From Azorinus chamasolen (lineage: Eukaryota > Mollusca > Bivalvia > Cardiida > Solecurtidae): a stretch of 64,000 bases of DNA. Under the pieces are notes generated by a model. It saw nothing but the letters and a program-made list of their open reading frames with translations, made no database searches and was not told where the DNA came from. The stretch is from positions 32,244,620 to 32,308,619 of the forward strand of contig OY755240.1 of NCBI GenBank assembly GCA_963576725.1, written 5' to 3'. Position numbers and translations under genes: made by a program. Positions 41,473 to 50,967 of this stretch are shown piece by piece (within the stretch, counting starts at the first letter, position 1; each line of letters begins with the position of its first letter).

Positions 41473-41624
41473 CCGTTTACTCTATAAATACTCCTTTCTA
41501 TGCCTTTGCAAACAGACTAGACCCAGATCAGAAGACTCCTGTAGGAGCAGTCTGATCACCTGGGTCTGCTCTGTTTGCTTATGGAATGATACAGACCTCA
41601 CTCTACAGTTTCTGCTTTCATGTA
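41473..41624 (+). mobile_element. Family B MITE, right half lost
   Basis: CCGTTTACTCTATAAATACTC, arms GCAAACAGACTAGACCC / GGGTCTGCTCTGTTTGC, stops at CAGTTTCTGC. Confidence 0.75.
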
Positions 41625-41733
41625 ACAACCCATCTACGTCATTTATATCCGGCTAACCGACATTGCCAGTTCTATAAGCAGACCATACCAGTAATTTATG
41701 GCCTTTGTCTCATTGCATGTTCTTGACAAATTC

Positions 41734-41976
41734 TTAACCCTTTCCCTGTTCCATATTTATTCCAAATTTCAATACCTACTGAATATTCATGGATAAAATA
41801 GTTTTAATGAAATATGGAAGGTAGAACATTGTAGCCATTTTAGAAACTAAAGAAACAGATCTTTCAAATTCCATTAGCAAACAGAGCAGATCCTGATCAG
41901 ATGGCTCCTATTATAAATAATAAACTTTGGTTGCAAATGCGTGAAAACACATTTCTATAACGAGAGGAAGGGTTAA
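41734..41976 (-). mobile_element. Family B2 MITE, right arm lost
   Basis: TTAACCCTTTCCCTGTTCC to GAGGAAGGGTTAA. Core ATGGCTCCTATTATAAATAAT no longer folds. Confidence 0.82.
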
Positions 41977-42000
41977 TGAACTTTCATTCATACTAGATTC

Positions 42001-42292
42001 AACAAGAGCACCGCAAGCAGGTCCCAACACTCGTCTGTCGTCATTGTCAAGATGAACAAGCATACCAAAAATGAAGGTTGTAAATGAGAAATTAAAGCAG
42101 TTATGGTCAATGTTAAGATTTCGAACAACGACAACGAGGATGACACCGACAACCTAGACGCCGGAGTTACGACAATAGCTCGTGATTTCTTCAAAACAGA
42201 CGAGCTAAAAATTGAAGAAGTTATGGTCAATGTTAAGATTTCGGACGACGACAACGAAGACAACGACGACGCGGACAAGCTAGAAATAGCTC
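42001..42292 (+). mobile_element. HP element with duplicated 3' region
   Basis: ACAAGAGCACCGCAAGCAGG start. GTTATGGTCAATGTTAAGAT occurs twice, GACGACGACAACGA runs, end CAGACGAGCTAAAAATTG. The acidic open frame 42103-42378 comes from the GAC-rich tail. Confidence 0.72.
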
Positions 42293-42435
42293 CCAAGTCT
42301 TATCAGGATCCAAGCAGTATGACACTCTGGTCGTTATTTGTACTGAGGATGTACAGAATAATTTCAGTTTACAGATGAACAAGAATGAGATTTAGTGTGG
42401 AAGAATGTTCGCTAAGTTTACTAAGATTTAATCCT

Positions 42436-42571
42436 TTAACCCTTTACCTCATTGGCTATTTTTATAAACAACCTCTTTGAATAAATCTACCGAAAAGGAG
42501 CATTATCACAATCGTTTCGCAAAGTGACTTACAGAGGTGTCAAACGTCGTCAATATAATGGAATGTGTTAA
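42436..42571 (+). mobile_element. Family A MITE, left hairpin arm deleted
   Basis: TTAACCCTTTACCTCATTGG ... AGGAGCATTATCACAATCG ... GGAATGTGTTAA. Confidence 0.8.
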
Positions 42572-42583
42572 CCTGCTGTATAA

Positions 42584-43578
42584 TTAACCCTTAACACAAT
42601 GCTGAATTTCCAAATGGACTATACCAAAATTCAAACAGGTCAAGCCCATGGTGAATATTTAGGGATTTTTCTAAAGAAAAGTGTAACATGACAAACAGTG
42701 CAGATCCAGATGAGAGGGCTCCTCTAGGAGCCATCTCATCTTGGTCTAACTGTTTCCAAAGGATATTAGTGACTGGTGTCCTGCACTGTTAGGGTGATTG
42801 GTGTCCCGCTCTGTTAGAGTGACTGGTGTCCAGCTCTGATAGGGTGACTGGTGTCCAGCACTGTTAGGGTGACTGGTGTCCAGCCAGCACTGTTAGGGTG
42901 ACTGGTGTCCCACACTGTTAGGGTGTCACTGGTGTCCAGCAATGATAGGGTGTCTGGTGTCCAGCTCAGGGTGACTGGTGTCCAGCTCTGTTAGGGTGAC
43001 TGGTGTCCTGCACTGTTAGGGTGACTGATGTCCTGCACTGTTAGGGTGACTGGTGTCCTGCACTGTTAGGGTGACTGGTGTCCAGCACTGTTAAGAGTGA
43101 CTGTTGTCCAGCTCTGTTAGAGTGACTGGTGTCCTGCACTGTTAGGGTGACTGGTGTCCAGCACTGTTAGAGTGACTGGTGTCCAGCTCTGTTAGGGTGA
43201 CTGGTGTCCTGCACTGTTAGGGTGACTGGTGTCCTGCACTGTAAGTGTGACTGGTGTCCAGCACTGTTAGTGTGACTGGTGTCCAGCTCTGTTAGGGTGA
43301 CTGGTGTCCTGCACTGTAAGGGTGACTGGTGTCCTGCACTGTTAGGGTGACTGGTGTCCAGCACTGTTAAGGGTGACTGGTGTCCAGCTCTGTTAGAGTG
43401 ACTGGTGTCCTGCACTGTTAGGGTGACTGGTGTCCAGCACTGTTAAGAGTGACTGGTGTCCAGCTCTGTTAGGGTGACTGGTGTCCTGCACTGTTAGGGT
43501 GACTGGTGTCCTGCACTGTTAGGGTGACTGGTGTCCAGCACTGTTAGTGTGACTGGTGTCCAGCTCTGTTAGGGTTAA
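42584..43578 (-). mobile_element. Family I MITE whose right end became a minisatellite
   Basis: TTAACCCTTAACACAATGCTG, hairpin AACAGTGCAGATCCAGATGAG / CATCTTGGTCTAACTGTTT, then GATATTAGTGACTGGTGTCC and the 25-bp array, closing TTAGGGTTAA. Confidence 0.87.
42766..43574. repeat. 25-bp minisatellite, about 32 copies
   Basis: Unit GTTAGGGTGACTGGTGTCC plus TGCACT or AGCTCT. Variants alternate in blocks, suggesting repeated local duplication. TTAGGG here belongs to the MITE end and is not telomeric. Confidence 0.95.
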
Positions 43579-43805
43579 ACTGATGAATAATCAAAACTGG
43601 CTCCTCCTTTTCTGAATATTACTTAAACAAAAAGTTGTATCAAGAATTTGATTTGATTTATCAATGATTTGTATGATAAAAAGAAAAAGTGCAGACCCAG
43701 ACCAAACCCCCCCTCCTCCTCCTTCAAGAGCCCTTTAATCTGAATCTACACTGTTTGCCAAGGTCTTAAATATATACTCCATTCCTGCACTTTAAGGATT
43801 TAATG
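43575..43805 (+). mobile_element. Family M (TTAA) MITE
   Basis: TTAAACTGATGAATAATC, TTAAACAAAAAGTTGTATC, AAAGTGCAGACCCAGACC, then CTGAATCTACACTGTTTGCC and TTTAAGGATTTAA. Confidence 0.68.
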
Positions 43806-44057
43806 TGCTCAGCTTCCATATAACTGAGGCAGGCAATAAAGACATAATTTTCTATGTCACAGTCACCTTTCATGTTCCAATTAGTCCATACTTGGACATG
43901 CAACGGACAAGCTGTATCGCTTATTACATCACATCATTGGAAAACTACCCTAATTAACCTAAGAATCGGGGAACTTCCCTTGCTACCCTAAGAATAGGGA
44001 AAGACAAACTTTGGTAAACAGTGCAGACCCAGATCAAACGGCTCCTGTCAGTCTAAT

Positions 44058-44260
44058 CTAACCCTTGCCCAGACGTCTCTTCACAATTATTTGCAAACAG
44101 ACCCAGACCTGATTACTCCTGAAGGAATCACCAGATCAGGGTCTGCTATATTTTGCTTATGAAACTAAACCTGATTCAACAATTTCCGCCATGGCTTAAA
44201 TGTTCTATGTTCATATACCATTACAATAATAATAGAGCTTATAATATTTAATTTATAAAA
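44058..44260 (+). mobile_element. Family B MITE, right end decayed
   Basis: CTAACCCTTGCCCAGACG, GCAAACAGACCCAGACCTG, GATCAGGGTCTGCTATATTTTGC. Confidence 0.7.
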
Positions 44261-44288
44261 GGCATTTTCATCCATTCCTTTTTTTTAA

Positions 44289-44473
44289 ACAGAGCTCCAA
44301 ATAAGATGCGTAAATTAAAAAAAAATCATGAAATCAGAATAACTCCTTTATTTCTCCACCAAACCCAATACTGCGACTCTTTGAGACGATTCTAAAGAGT
44401 GTGGTCACAGTACCTGGGTTTGGTGGAGAATGACGATGTTAGTATTTGGGTACGCATCCTTATCTATAGCTCC
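44289..44473. mobile_element. Family C palindrome, left stem shortened
   Basis: CCACCAAACCCAATACTGCG / CACAGTACCTGGGTTTGGTGG. Confidence 0.75.
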
Positions 44474-44572
44474 ATTTTAAAACTATAAAATGTCATATAA
44501 TTCGTTGTTACTTAATGTCTAACCTGTGCCAAAAATGCCACCAAAGTTTATCACAAATACACTGATCATACT

Positions 44573-44758
44573 TGACCAGATAAAATGCGTAAATTTAAAC
44601 ATTTTCAAGTATAACTTCATTTCTCCACCAAACCCTATGTTGTGACCACCCTTAAGACAAGCCTCGAAGGGACAATTCTAAAGAGTGGTCACAACATAGG
44701 GTTTGGTGGAAAATTACCATTTTAGTATTAGAGTATTCTCCACTATCTCTTGCTCTGA
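44573..44758. mobile_element. Family C palindrome
   Basis: CCACCAAACCCTATGTTGTG / CACAACATAGGGTTTGGTGG perfect outer arms; AGACAAGCCTCGAAGGGACA centre. Confidence 0.85.
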
Positions 44759-44892
44759 TCATACCATAGAAAATGAAACTTATGAAATCAATTTGCCGCA
44801 GGTATGCTGTTAAATAACAATTTGGCACCAAGTAAACTGCATGCACCTTTAAAAATCTTCCTGCGCAGCTTGCTTTTAATTCACAATAACTT

Positions 44893-45176
44893 TTAACCTT
44901 TTCCTTCATATAAATGCTTTTCCACGCATTTGCAAACAGAGTAGATCCATATCGGACAGCTACTATAGGAGCCGTCTGATCAGTCTGCTGTTTGCTTTTG
45001 ACATGGTATAGATCTGATTCTACAGTTTCTGCGTTGACTAAAGTTTCTATGTTATGAAATATAACATAGATATGAATCTACAGGTTCTGCCATGACCAAA
45101 ACATAACAATTAATTTTTGATTAATATTCATGATGTCATTTTTTTTCTTACGTGAATACTGATGCAGAAGTGTTAA
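44893..45176 (+). mobile_element. Family B MITE with internal tail duplication
   Basis: TTAACCTTTTCCTTCATATA to AGAAGTGTTAA. ATAGATCTGATTCTACAG and ATAGATATGAATCTACAG are tandem copies. Confidence 0.8.
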
Positions 45177-45414
45177 CCCTTTCCTCCATAAATACGCCCT
45201 CCTACACCTCTGTAAAAACCACCAGTTGAAACCATTGTGATAAATAGAGCATTTGCTCCTATGAAACTCCTATAGGAGCAAATGCTCTATTTATCACAAT
45301 GGTTTCAAACTACAAAATTCTAAAAAAAATCCTTTTCTCTAGTTAATGCTCCTTTTCGGCAGATTCATTCAAAGAGGTTGGATCTAAAAAATAGCCTATG
45401 AGGGAATGGGTTAA
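45173..45414 (-). mobile_element. Family A MITE, enlarged loop
   Basis: TTAACCCTTTCCTCCATAAA to GAGGGAATGGGTTAA. Loop CTCCTATGAAACTCCTATAG. Confidence 0.9.
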
Positions 45415-45545
45415 AATGATAGTCTGTACTTGCAATGCATTTTAAAATCCTTAAAAATAACATAAATAAATTGTTTATAATTATGCTGAAAAAAAGTATA
45501 TTACAAGTAAACCAATAGAATAAACGCTGAAAACGACAAAAACCT

Positions 45546-45746
45546 TTAATCCTTACAGTACGAGACACGAGTCACTAATATCCTTTGCAAACCATGAAGA
45601 CCCAAAATAGAGGGCTCCATAGGAGCACAATCATTCGGGTTTACATTGTTTGTCATGGTACACTTTTCTTTATAAAAATCACCATAAGATTCTCCTGTTT
45701 GAATTTTGGAATAGTCCATTTGAAAATACAGCGTTGTAAGAGTCAA
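45546..45746 (+). mobile_element. Family I MITE
   Basis: TTAATCCTTACAGTACGAG to GTTGTAAGAGTCAA. Weak hairpin, GAGGGCTCCATAGGAGC. Confidence 0.75.
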
Positions 45747-46097
45747 CAATAACTATGTACCCCATTAACTTAAATTAGGCCTATGTTAGCAATAATTAGT
45801 GGCTTGTTTTATTGGTTTTTCCTATTTATAAAATACTACATCCTACTCAGTTTCAAATAACACATTAAAATTAGACTATATACAATACAAACCATATGGG
45901 GTGTAACTGCAGAAACCAAAATCAATATTCTGCAGCTGCAAGCTATGACATACTTTCAAAACATCCGTTATATTACTTAGCTGCATATGTATGTATAGTG
46001 TATAACAATACTCAGGTAGCTTTAGAAAGATGTGTAGAACAAAATTTAATGTCATCATAAATTTGCAAAACTTATTCTCACAGACCACAAACTATAA
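45747..46097. other. No recognisable feature
   Basis: AT-rich intron. An open frame on the minus strand lacks any family signal. Confidence 0.5.
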
Positions 46098-46342
46098 CAA
46101 GAGCCGCATGCGAAGCCAACGCTCATCTAATTTGGTGTTTGTCCGCTGCATTATGGCACTTCTCCTCAAAGGGATCTACCAACCTATGAATTTCAATTTT
46201 CATGGCGATACCTCTTATACTCCTTTATTAATCAGCTACATTAAAAATTTTGCACAACAATGCCTACAACTATGAAAACGCCTACGACCCAATAATCACA
46301 ATAGCTCGACATTTCTTCGAAACAGACTGACGAGCTAAAAAT
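46098..46342 (+). mobile_element. Short HP element
   Basis: AACAAGAGCCGCATGCGAAG start with its own 5' hairpin (GCCGCATGCGAAGC). CAATAGCTCGACATTTCTTC and ACGAGCTAAAAATC end. No tandem core. Shares its end with 42001. Confidence 0.7.
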
Positions 46343-46475
46343 CAATATGTATAAAACCAGCCAATCCTGCGAACCATCTAGAACCATGCCAAGTCACTTT
46401 AAGTGTACATCTTATCAGTATCCAAACCAATTGACATTCTTGTATACTTATTTTTCAAAAGAAATGGAACAAACA

Positions 46476-46683
46476 TACAGTAAATTCTCTCTATAACGGC
46501 CACTAAAATACATCAAGTATTTTGTGTTAAAGGCAGGTGGCTGCTTTAAGCAAGGTGAAAATAAAACAGAACGCTCGTATAGGAGCATTCTGTTTTATTT
46601 TCACCTTGCTTTAAGCAGCCACCTGCCCTAAATACCAACTAATTAACACAATTTAGTGGCCGTTATAGACAGGTTGTCCTGTA
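46476..46683. mobile_element. Family D (TA) palindrome, full length
   Basis: TACAGTAAATTCTCTCTATA to GACAGGTTGTCCTGTA. Centre GCTCGTATAGGAGC. Confidence 0.9.
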
Positions 46684-46722
46684 TACTTTTACAAGCAGAT
46701 GACAAATTTTGCATCCAAAAGA

Positions 46723-46941
46723 TTAACATTTATCTTCGTACAGACACCTTTATGACACCTTTGTAAACAGAGTAGACCTAGATCAGATGGTTTCCGTCTG
46801 TGGGCAATCTGATCAGAGTCAGCTCTGTTGTTTAAGAAATTACATAGATCTTATTCAACAGTTTCTGCCATGGTAGAAAATTCCTTTGTTCATTATGCCA
46901 TTATAAATTGTTTGCCTATTATTATTCATGAGTAAGGATAA
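46723..46941 (+). mobile_element. Family B MITE
   Basis: TTAACATTTATCTTCGTAC to GAGTAAGGATAA. Core GATGGTTTCCGTCTGTGGGC diverged. Confidence 0.72.
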
Positions 46942-47168
46942 TCCTTTCCTCCATAGGCTATTTTTAGATCCAACCTCTTTGAATAAATCTACCCAAAAGG
47001 AGCATTAACTAGAGAAAAGGATTTTTTTTTAGAATTTTGTAGTTTGAAACCATTGTGATAAATAGAGCATTTGCTCCTATAGGAGCAAATGCTCTATTTA
47101 TCACTATGGTTTCATAAAGTGACCTTTACTGAGGTGTAGAAAGGCGTATTCATGGAAGAAAGGATTAA
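46938..47168 (+). mobile_element. Family A MITE, full length
   Basis: ATAATCCTTTCCTCCATAGG to GGAAGAAAGGATTAA. It is joined to B copies at both ends by shared TTAA-derived junctions. Confidence 0.88.
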
Positions 47169-47274
47169 TGACGTCATGCATGTAATTATAACACATGGAC
47201 ATGGGAATTTTTGGCCATGGAAGAACTGTAGAATCATATCTATATTATATCATAAGCAAACAGAGCAGACCCTG
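47165..47274 (-). mobile_element. Family B MITE, left half
   Basis: TTAATGACGTCATGCATG through ATAAGCAAACAGAGCAGACC, then stops. Confidence 0.7.
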
Positions 47275-47571
47275 AAGTTTCTGTTATGCCCAAACTTTTA
47301 TGATACTGTGTATATATCCCGCCTACATTAAAGTTTTAATAGCATTTGCAAACAGTGTAGACCGTTTTTCTTTTATGTACAAATGCAATAGCTCTTTCAA
47401 CAGACTCAAGCCAAGTGATACATCATTTGATTATTTATAATTGTGGGTTGATATTCTGAATATAATATAACATACATGCTACGCCATAAGATGAAACTAT
47501 CCTCCAAGGGCTTTTCAATACACTGTAGGCCCAGACTAGCCGCCCCACATCCAATGAGGGTCTGCACTGAT
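47275..47571. other. Unassigned with small TTAA-MITE scraps
   Basis: GCATTTGCAAACAGTGTAGAC (47344) resembles an I/N hairpin arm. Rest unidentified. Confidence 0.45.
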
Positions 47572-47765
47572 CAGTAGATGATAAAGGCACATATTCAAAT
47601 ATTAAAATCATCATTTTTTCACTAAACTGTATGTTGTGACCTCTATCCAAAACTGTCTCGCAGGGACGATTCTAAAGAACCATCACAACATAGGGTTTGG
47701 TGGAGAAACAAACATGCTATTCTTGAAAATATTTTACTTTATGCATTTTATCTGGGCCTGTGAGT
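47572..47765. mobile_element. Family C palindrome, diverged
   Basis: CACTAAACTGTATGTTGTGAC / CACAACATAGGGTTTGGTGG. Confidence 0.7.
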
Positions 47766-47900
47766 CACTGATTGTTGCATACAATGATTAAATGCTAAAA
47801 CAAAATAATAAACCGTTGTATTTACCCTAAATATACCCAAACTCTCCTTTCCATCAGATCAATTTGGCAGTATGTTTGTTACTTAGTGACAGTAATCAGA

Positions 47901-48098
47901 TCCAGAGCTACAGATAACAGTGCATACTAAAATATTAAAATCTTCATTTCTCTGCCAAACCCCATGTTGTGACCACTCTTTAGAATCGTCTCTTCGAGAC
48001 AATTCTAAAGAGTGGTCACAACATAATTATGGTTTGGTGGAGAAATAAAGAAGTTATATCTAAAAATATTGTAATTTACACATCTTATCTGGAACTCT
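47901..48098. mobile_element. Family C palindrome
   Basis: TGCCAAACCCCATGTTGTGAC / GTCACAACATAATTATGG, centre GAATCGTCTCTTCGAGAC. Confidence 0.83.
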
Positions 48099-48228
48099 AA
48101 GATCTATATAACTGCCATAAGCAATCAGAGCAGACCCTACAGGAGCTGTCTGATCTAGGTGACCTGAGGGTCTACTCTGTTTGCAATGGCATTAAAATGC
48201 ATATGGTGTACAGGGTTATGTAAGAGAA
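48099..48228 (-). mobile_element. Family B MITE, left half lost
   Basis: ATAAGCAATCAGAGCAGACCC, GGGTCTACTCTGTTTGC, GTACAGGGTTA. Confidence 0.65.
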
Positions 48229-48281
48229 AATCAGTTTGAACGCTAATGAGAATCCAATAAACCATGTGTCTCAGCTGCATC

Positions 48282-48496
48282 TCAACCCATTACCTCATAG
48301 GCTATTTTTAGATCCAACCTCTTTGAATAAATCTACCGAAAAGGAGCATTAACTAGAGAAAAGGAAAATTTTAGAATTTTGTAGTTTGAAACCATTGTGA
48401 TAAATATAGGAGCAAATGCTTTCAATTTATCACAATGGTTTCACAAAGTGACTTTTACAGAGTCGTCAAAAGTGGTCAATATGAGGGAATGGGTTA
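48282..48496 (+). mobile_element. Family A MITE, left hairpin arm shortened
   Basis: TCAACCCATTACCTCATAGG to GAGGGAATGGGTTAA. GTGATAAATATAGGAGC shows a loss at the palindrome centre. Confidence 0.86.
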
Positions 48497-49633
48497 ATTG
48501 TTATCTGTCAAGCTTATATGTATACAACGTATGCAACATATTTATGGAAGGGGATATCCGCCATTTCATTCATTATGCTTATTGTTCATTCATTATGCTT
48601 ATTGATATTTCAGTAGGCTATGATTGATATTTCAACATAGTTATTCCATTTGATTATTTCATTCCTTGTGTTTGTTGTTAATTAAACATGCACATTCTAA
48701 TTGCATTTTCGTTTTTACATTTACGTTTATGTAATAAAGAGTTAATTGGCACACTTTTGTTGTAATGTTGTTTACATCGTTTTAATATTAAATGATATTT
48801 AAGAATTTGTCTTTTATCGTGAGATCTAATATTTTTCATTCAAATATTTATATAACGGTTCTAATATCCTATCCTCAATTTGCAATTTTTATTCCTAATT
48901 CTGTCTGTAAATTTGATTAATTTATTTCAATCTTACGTTCATAATTCAATTTTAGTAATTAAAAAAGTCAAATTACAATTTACTAATTGCACTGAGAATG
49001 TGAATGTCATTGTCTGCGCTCAAATTCTTGCGCAGCAATGGGCCCTTTTAACATAGGGGACGCAACTCCTACAATTTAGAAAATGATGGACTGCTCCCTT
49101 ATAAACGGCGTGCGGCTTAAACAGTTACTCCGCGCGTTTGATTGGAACAACTGCAACAGCTCCCAAAATGGACAGCCGCCCATTAGAAAAATATGGCTCA
49201 GTATATATACATATAGAAATTTTACTGTAGATAGACCTATTAATTTGCCAGTTCTGAGACATTTCGGACCAAGGACTCTTCGGACTATGTTACGGACCTT
49301 TGAATAACTATCAGATCGTCAACTTAATTTATGTATTTAATGAAATCTTGACGTTTCGTCTAAAAGACATTTATATTGGAGGAAAGCGTTTTCACACTTG
49401 TAAATGGAAGTGGTGGTGAACGCCGGCCCGGTTGGAGTTGTGGGGTGTTGGTGGTTTCGTCAAAGTACTATTTGTTTTTAACATCATGAATTGTTGATTA
49501 CCATGATAGCCATTTAAATTTTCTTCAATGGACATAGGCCTAACACGCAATATTGAATTTAAGGTAATCCGACAGGGACTATCAACACGCGTGTCACGTC
49601 TGATCATGATCCAAACCGTTTGCCAAATTGCCT
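48497..49633. other. About 1.1 kb low-repeat block, unassigned
   Basis: AT-rich from 48500 to 48960, then more GC-rich (GCGTGCGGC, CCGCGCG, CGCCGGCCCGG). The only repeat relation seen is GGAAGGGGATATCCGCC near 48547, present inverted at about 52977. A G-arm scrap lies near 49600. Could be an unrecognised transposon or solo LTR; no coding domain recognised. Confidence 0.4.
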
Positions 49634-49883
49634 TTAACCCGTTCCTTTGAATACGCCTTTCTATGCCTTTGCAAACAGAGTAGACCCAGATTCAGACCAC
49701 TCCTATAGGCACCATCAGATTATTGTCCGTTTTGTTTGCTTGTGGAATAATATAGATTTGATTCTGTAATTTCTACTTTGGCTGTAATTTTAATTGCTCT
49801 AATTGGGCCATTTTTAAAATTGATTTTTTAATATTCATGATGCCATCTTTTTTGACATGAATACTCATGGAGTAAAGGGTTAA
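49634..49883 (+). mobile_element. Family B MITE, full length
   Basis: TTAACCCGTTCCTTTGAATA to GGAGTAAAGGGTTAA. Confidence 0.83.
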
Positions 49884-50007
49884 GCGATGTTGAATGTAAT
49901 ATTGAATTTAAGGTTCTCCGACTATGGCTATCAATTTGTGTGTAAATTAAATGCCTCATTATGCAACATCCAAACTGTTTGAGAAATTGCCTTTAATCTC
50001 CTTTTAA

Positions 50008-50320
50008 ATAACCCTTTTCTTCCGCAAATACTCGTTTCTATGACTTTGTAAACAGAGTAGACCCAGATCAGACTGCTCATATAGGAACAATCTAATCGGG
50101 GTTTGACCTGTTGTATTTGCTTGTGGAATAATATAGATCTGATGATCACAGGGGGAAATTTCGTGTGTCTACATGGTCTAAAAAGTCGAAAAAAATTGAT
50201 TGGGTCTAGTAGTGTTATATTATATAACACTAAATCGACCCAATCATTTTTTTTTACTTTTTAGACCATGTAGACCCACGAAATGGCCCCCTGTGGATCT
50301 GATTCTGGCTAAAATTTTGT
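50008..50320 (+). mobile_element. Family B MITE split by palindrome O
   Basis: ATAACCCTTTTCTTCCGC ... AATATAGATCTGATGAT, interrupted, then GATCTGATTCTGGC. The right end is replaced by the tRNA-bearing segment. Confidence 0.8.
50147..50295. mobile_element. Palindrome O inserted in family B
   Basis: CACAGGGGG / CCCCCTGTG ends; arms TACATGGTCTAAAAAGT / ACTTTTTAGACCATGTA; centre GTGTTATATTATATAACAC. GATCTGAT occurs on both sides, once in uninterrupted B copies, so an 8-bp duplication. This is hAT-like by duplication length and CAGGGG start. Confidence 0.75.
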
Positions 50321-50338
50321 AACATGGTGAAAAAGTTG

Positions 50339-50411
50339 TGACTCGACTGGGACTCGAACCCAGGGCCTCTGGCTTACCATGCCAATACTCTACCGACTGA
50401 GCTACCAAGCC
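50339..50411 (-). tRNA. tRNA-Thr(GGT)-like sequence, probably repeat-borne
   Basis: The minus strand folds as a full cloverleaf: 7-bp acceptor stem (three wobble pairs), TA at positions 8-9, GCTC/GAGT D stem, TTGGC/GCCAG anticodon stem, loop ATGGTAA with anticodon GGT, and CTGGG/CCCAG T stem with TTCGAGT loop. The A box (TAGCTCAGTCGG) and B box (GGTTCGAGTCC) are intact. It has no intron and no encoded CCA. Anticodon GGT is unusual for a eukaryotic nuclear tRNA-Thr, which normally uses AGT, and position 32 is A. Short inverted repeats flank it (see findings), so a SINE/MITE-carried tRNA relic is as likely as a working gene. Confidence 0.7.
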
Positions 50412-50967
50412 ACACAGTAAAGCCTATCAACTTATTTCACCATAATCTCTACCAGGCTACACACATCCCCTCTACACAAGAATTCGTCCCGAATTCTTAC
50501 TCAAAGAACACTCCACGAGTGTCTTATTATTACACATTATCTTCATATATAATCTTCATATAAATCACCTTATTGAGCATTCGGAACACTTCAGCTATTC
50601 CCGGGTCCTGGATGCAAAGGGAGCGGTTATTGTTTTCGCTTCTTGTAGTAGCGCCGTCTGTCGTCATAATTTAATCTGGTTCCCCGCTTCACATTATGAC
50701 AACTTGTAAATTACTATTGGGACGATGGCATTTTAATGCCATAATTGCAATGAGAATGCTAGTGGATTACTTTGACTTTTCATCGACATTTTGGTTTCTA
50801 ATTGATTTTCTTTTATTCGATTTAGTATTGTTGATGTCAAATTAACTAATAAACAGTACACCCAAATCAGTCGTTGCTTGTTTAGCCAACGTTAGATTAT
50901 TTCCAAATGAGAAGACAAAATTAGAACGCCGAACAAGATAATATTTTATGACATCAATTCTTAAAAT
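50412..50967. other. Unassigned block
   Basis: Contains CGGGTCCTGGATGCAAAGGG and GTAGTAGCGCCGTCTGTCG. No frame or fold recognised. A palindrome AAGAATTCGTCCCGAATTCTT is at 50479-50499. Confidence 0.45.

Noticed and set aside
42103..42378. Acidic DN-rich 91-codon frame
   Set aside because: It reads the GAC-rich tail of HP elements; the opposite strand is also open.
43167..43415. 82-codon open frame on the minus strand with a repeating TSHSNSAGHQSPL-like peptide
   Set aside because: It is the 25-bp minisatellite read in frame; unit length not a multiple of three gives long frames by chance, and there is no start context or partner exon.
42766..43574. TTAGGG motifs as interstitial telomere repeat
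   Set aside because: TTAGGG occurs once per 25-bp unit as part of a MITE end and is not in hexamer tandem.
49380..49470. Possible LTR primer-binding site (TGGTGGTGAACGCC)
   Set aside because: No matching LTR pair, no clear TG...CA boundaries and no gag-pol remnants.
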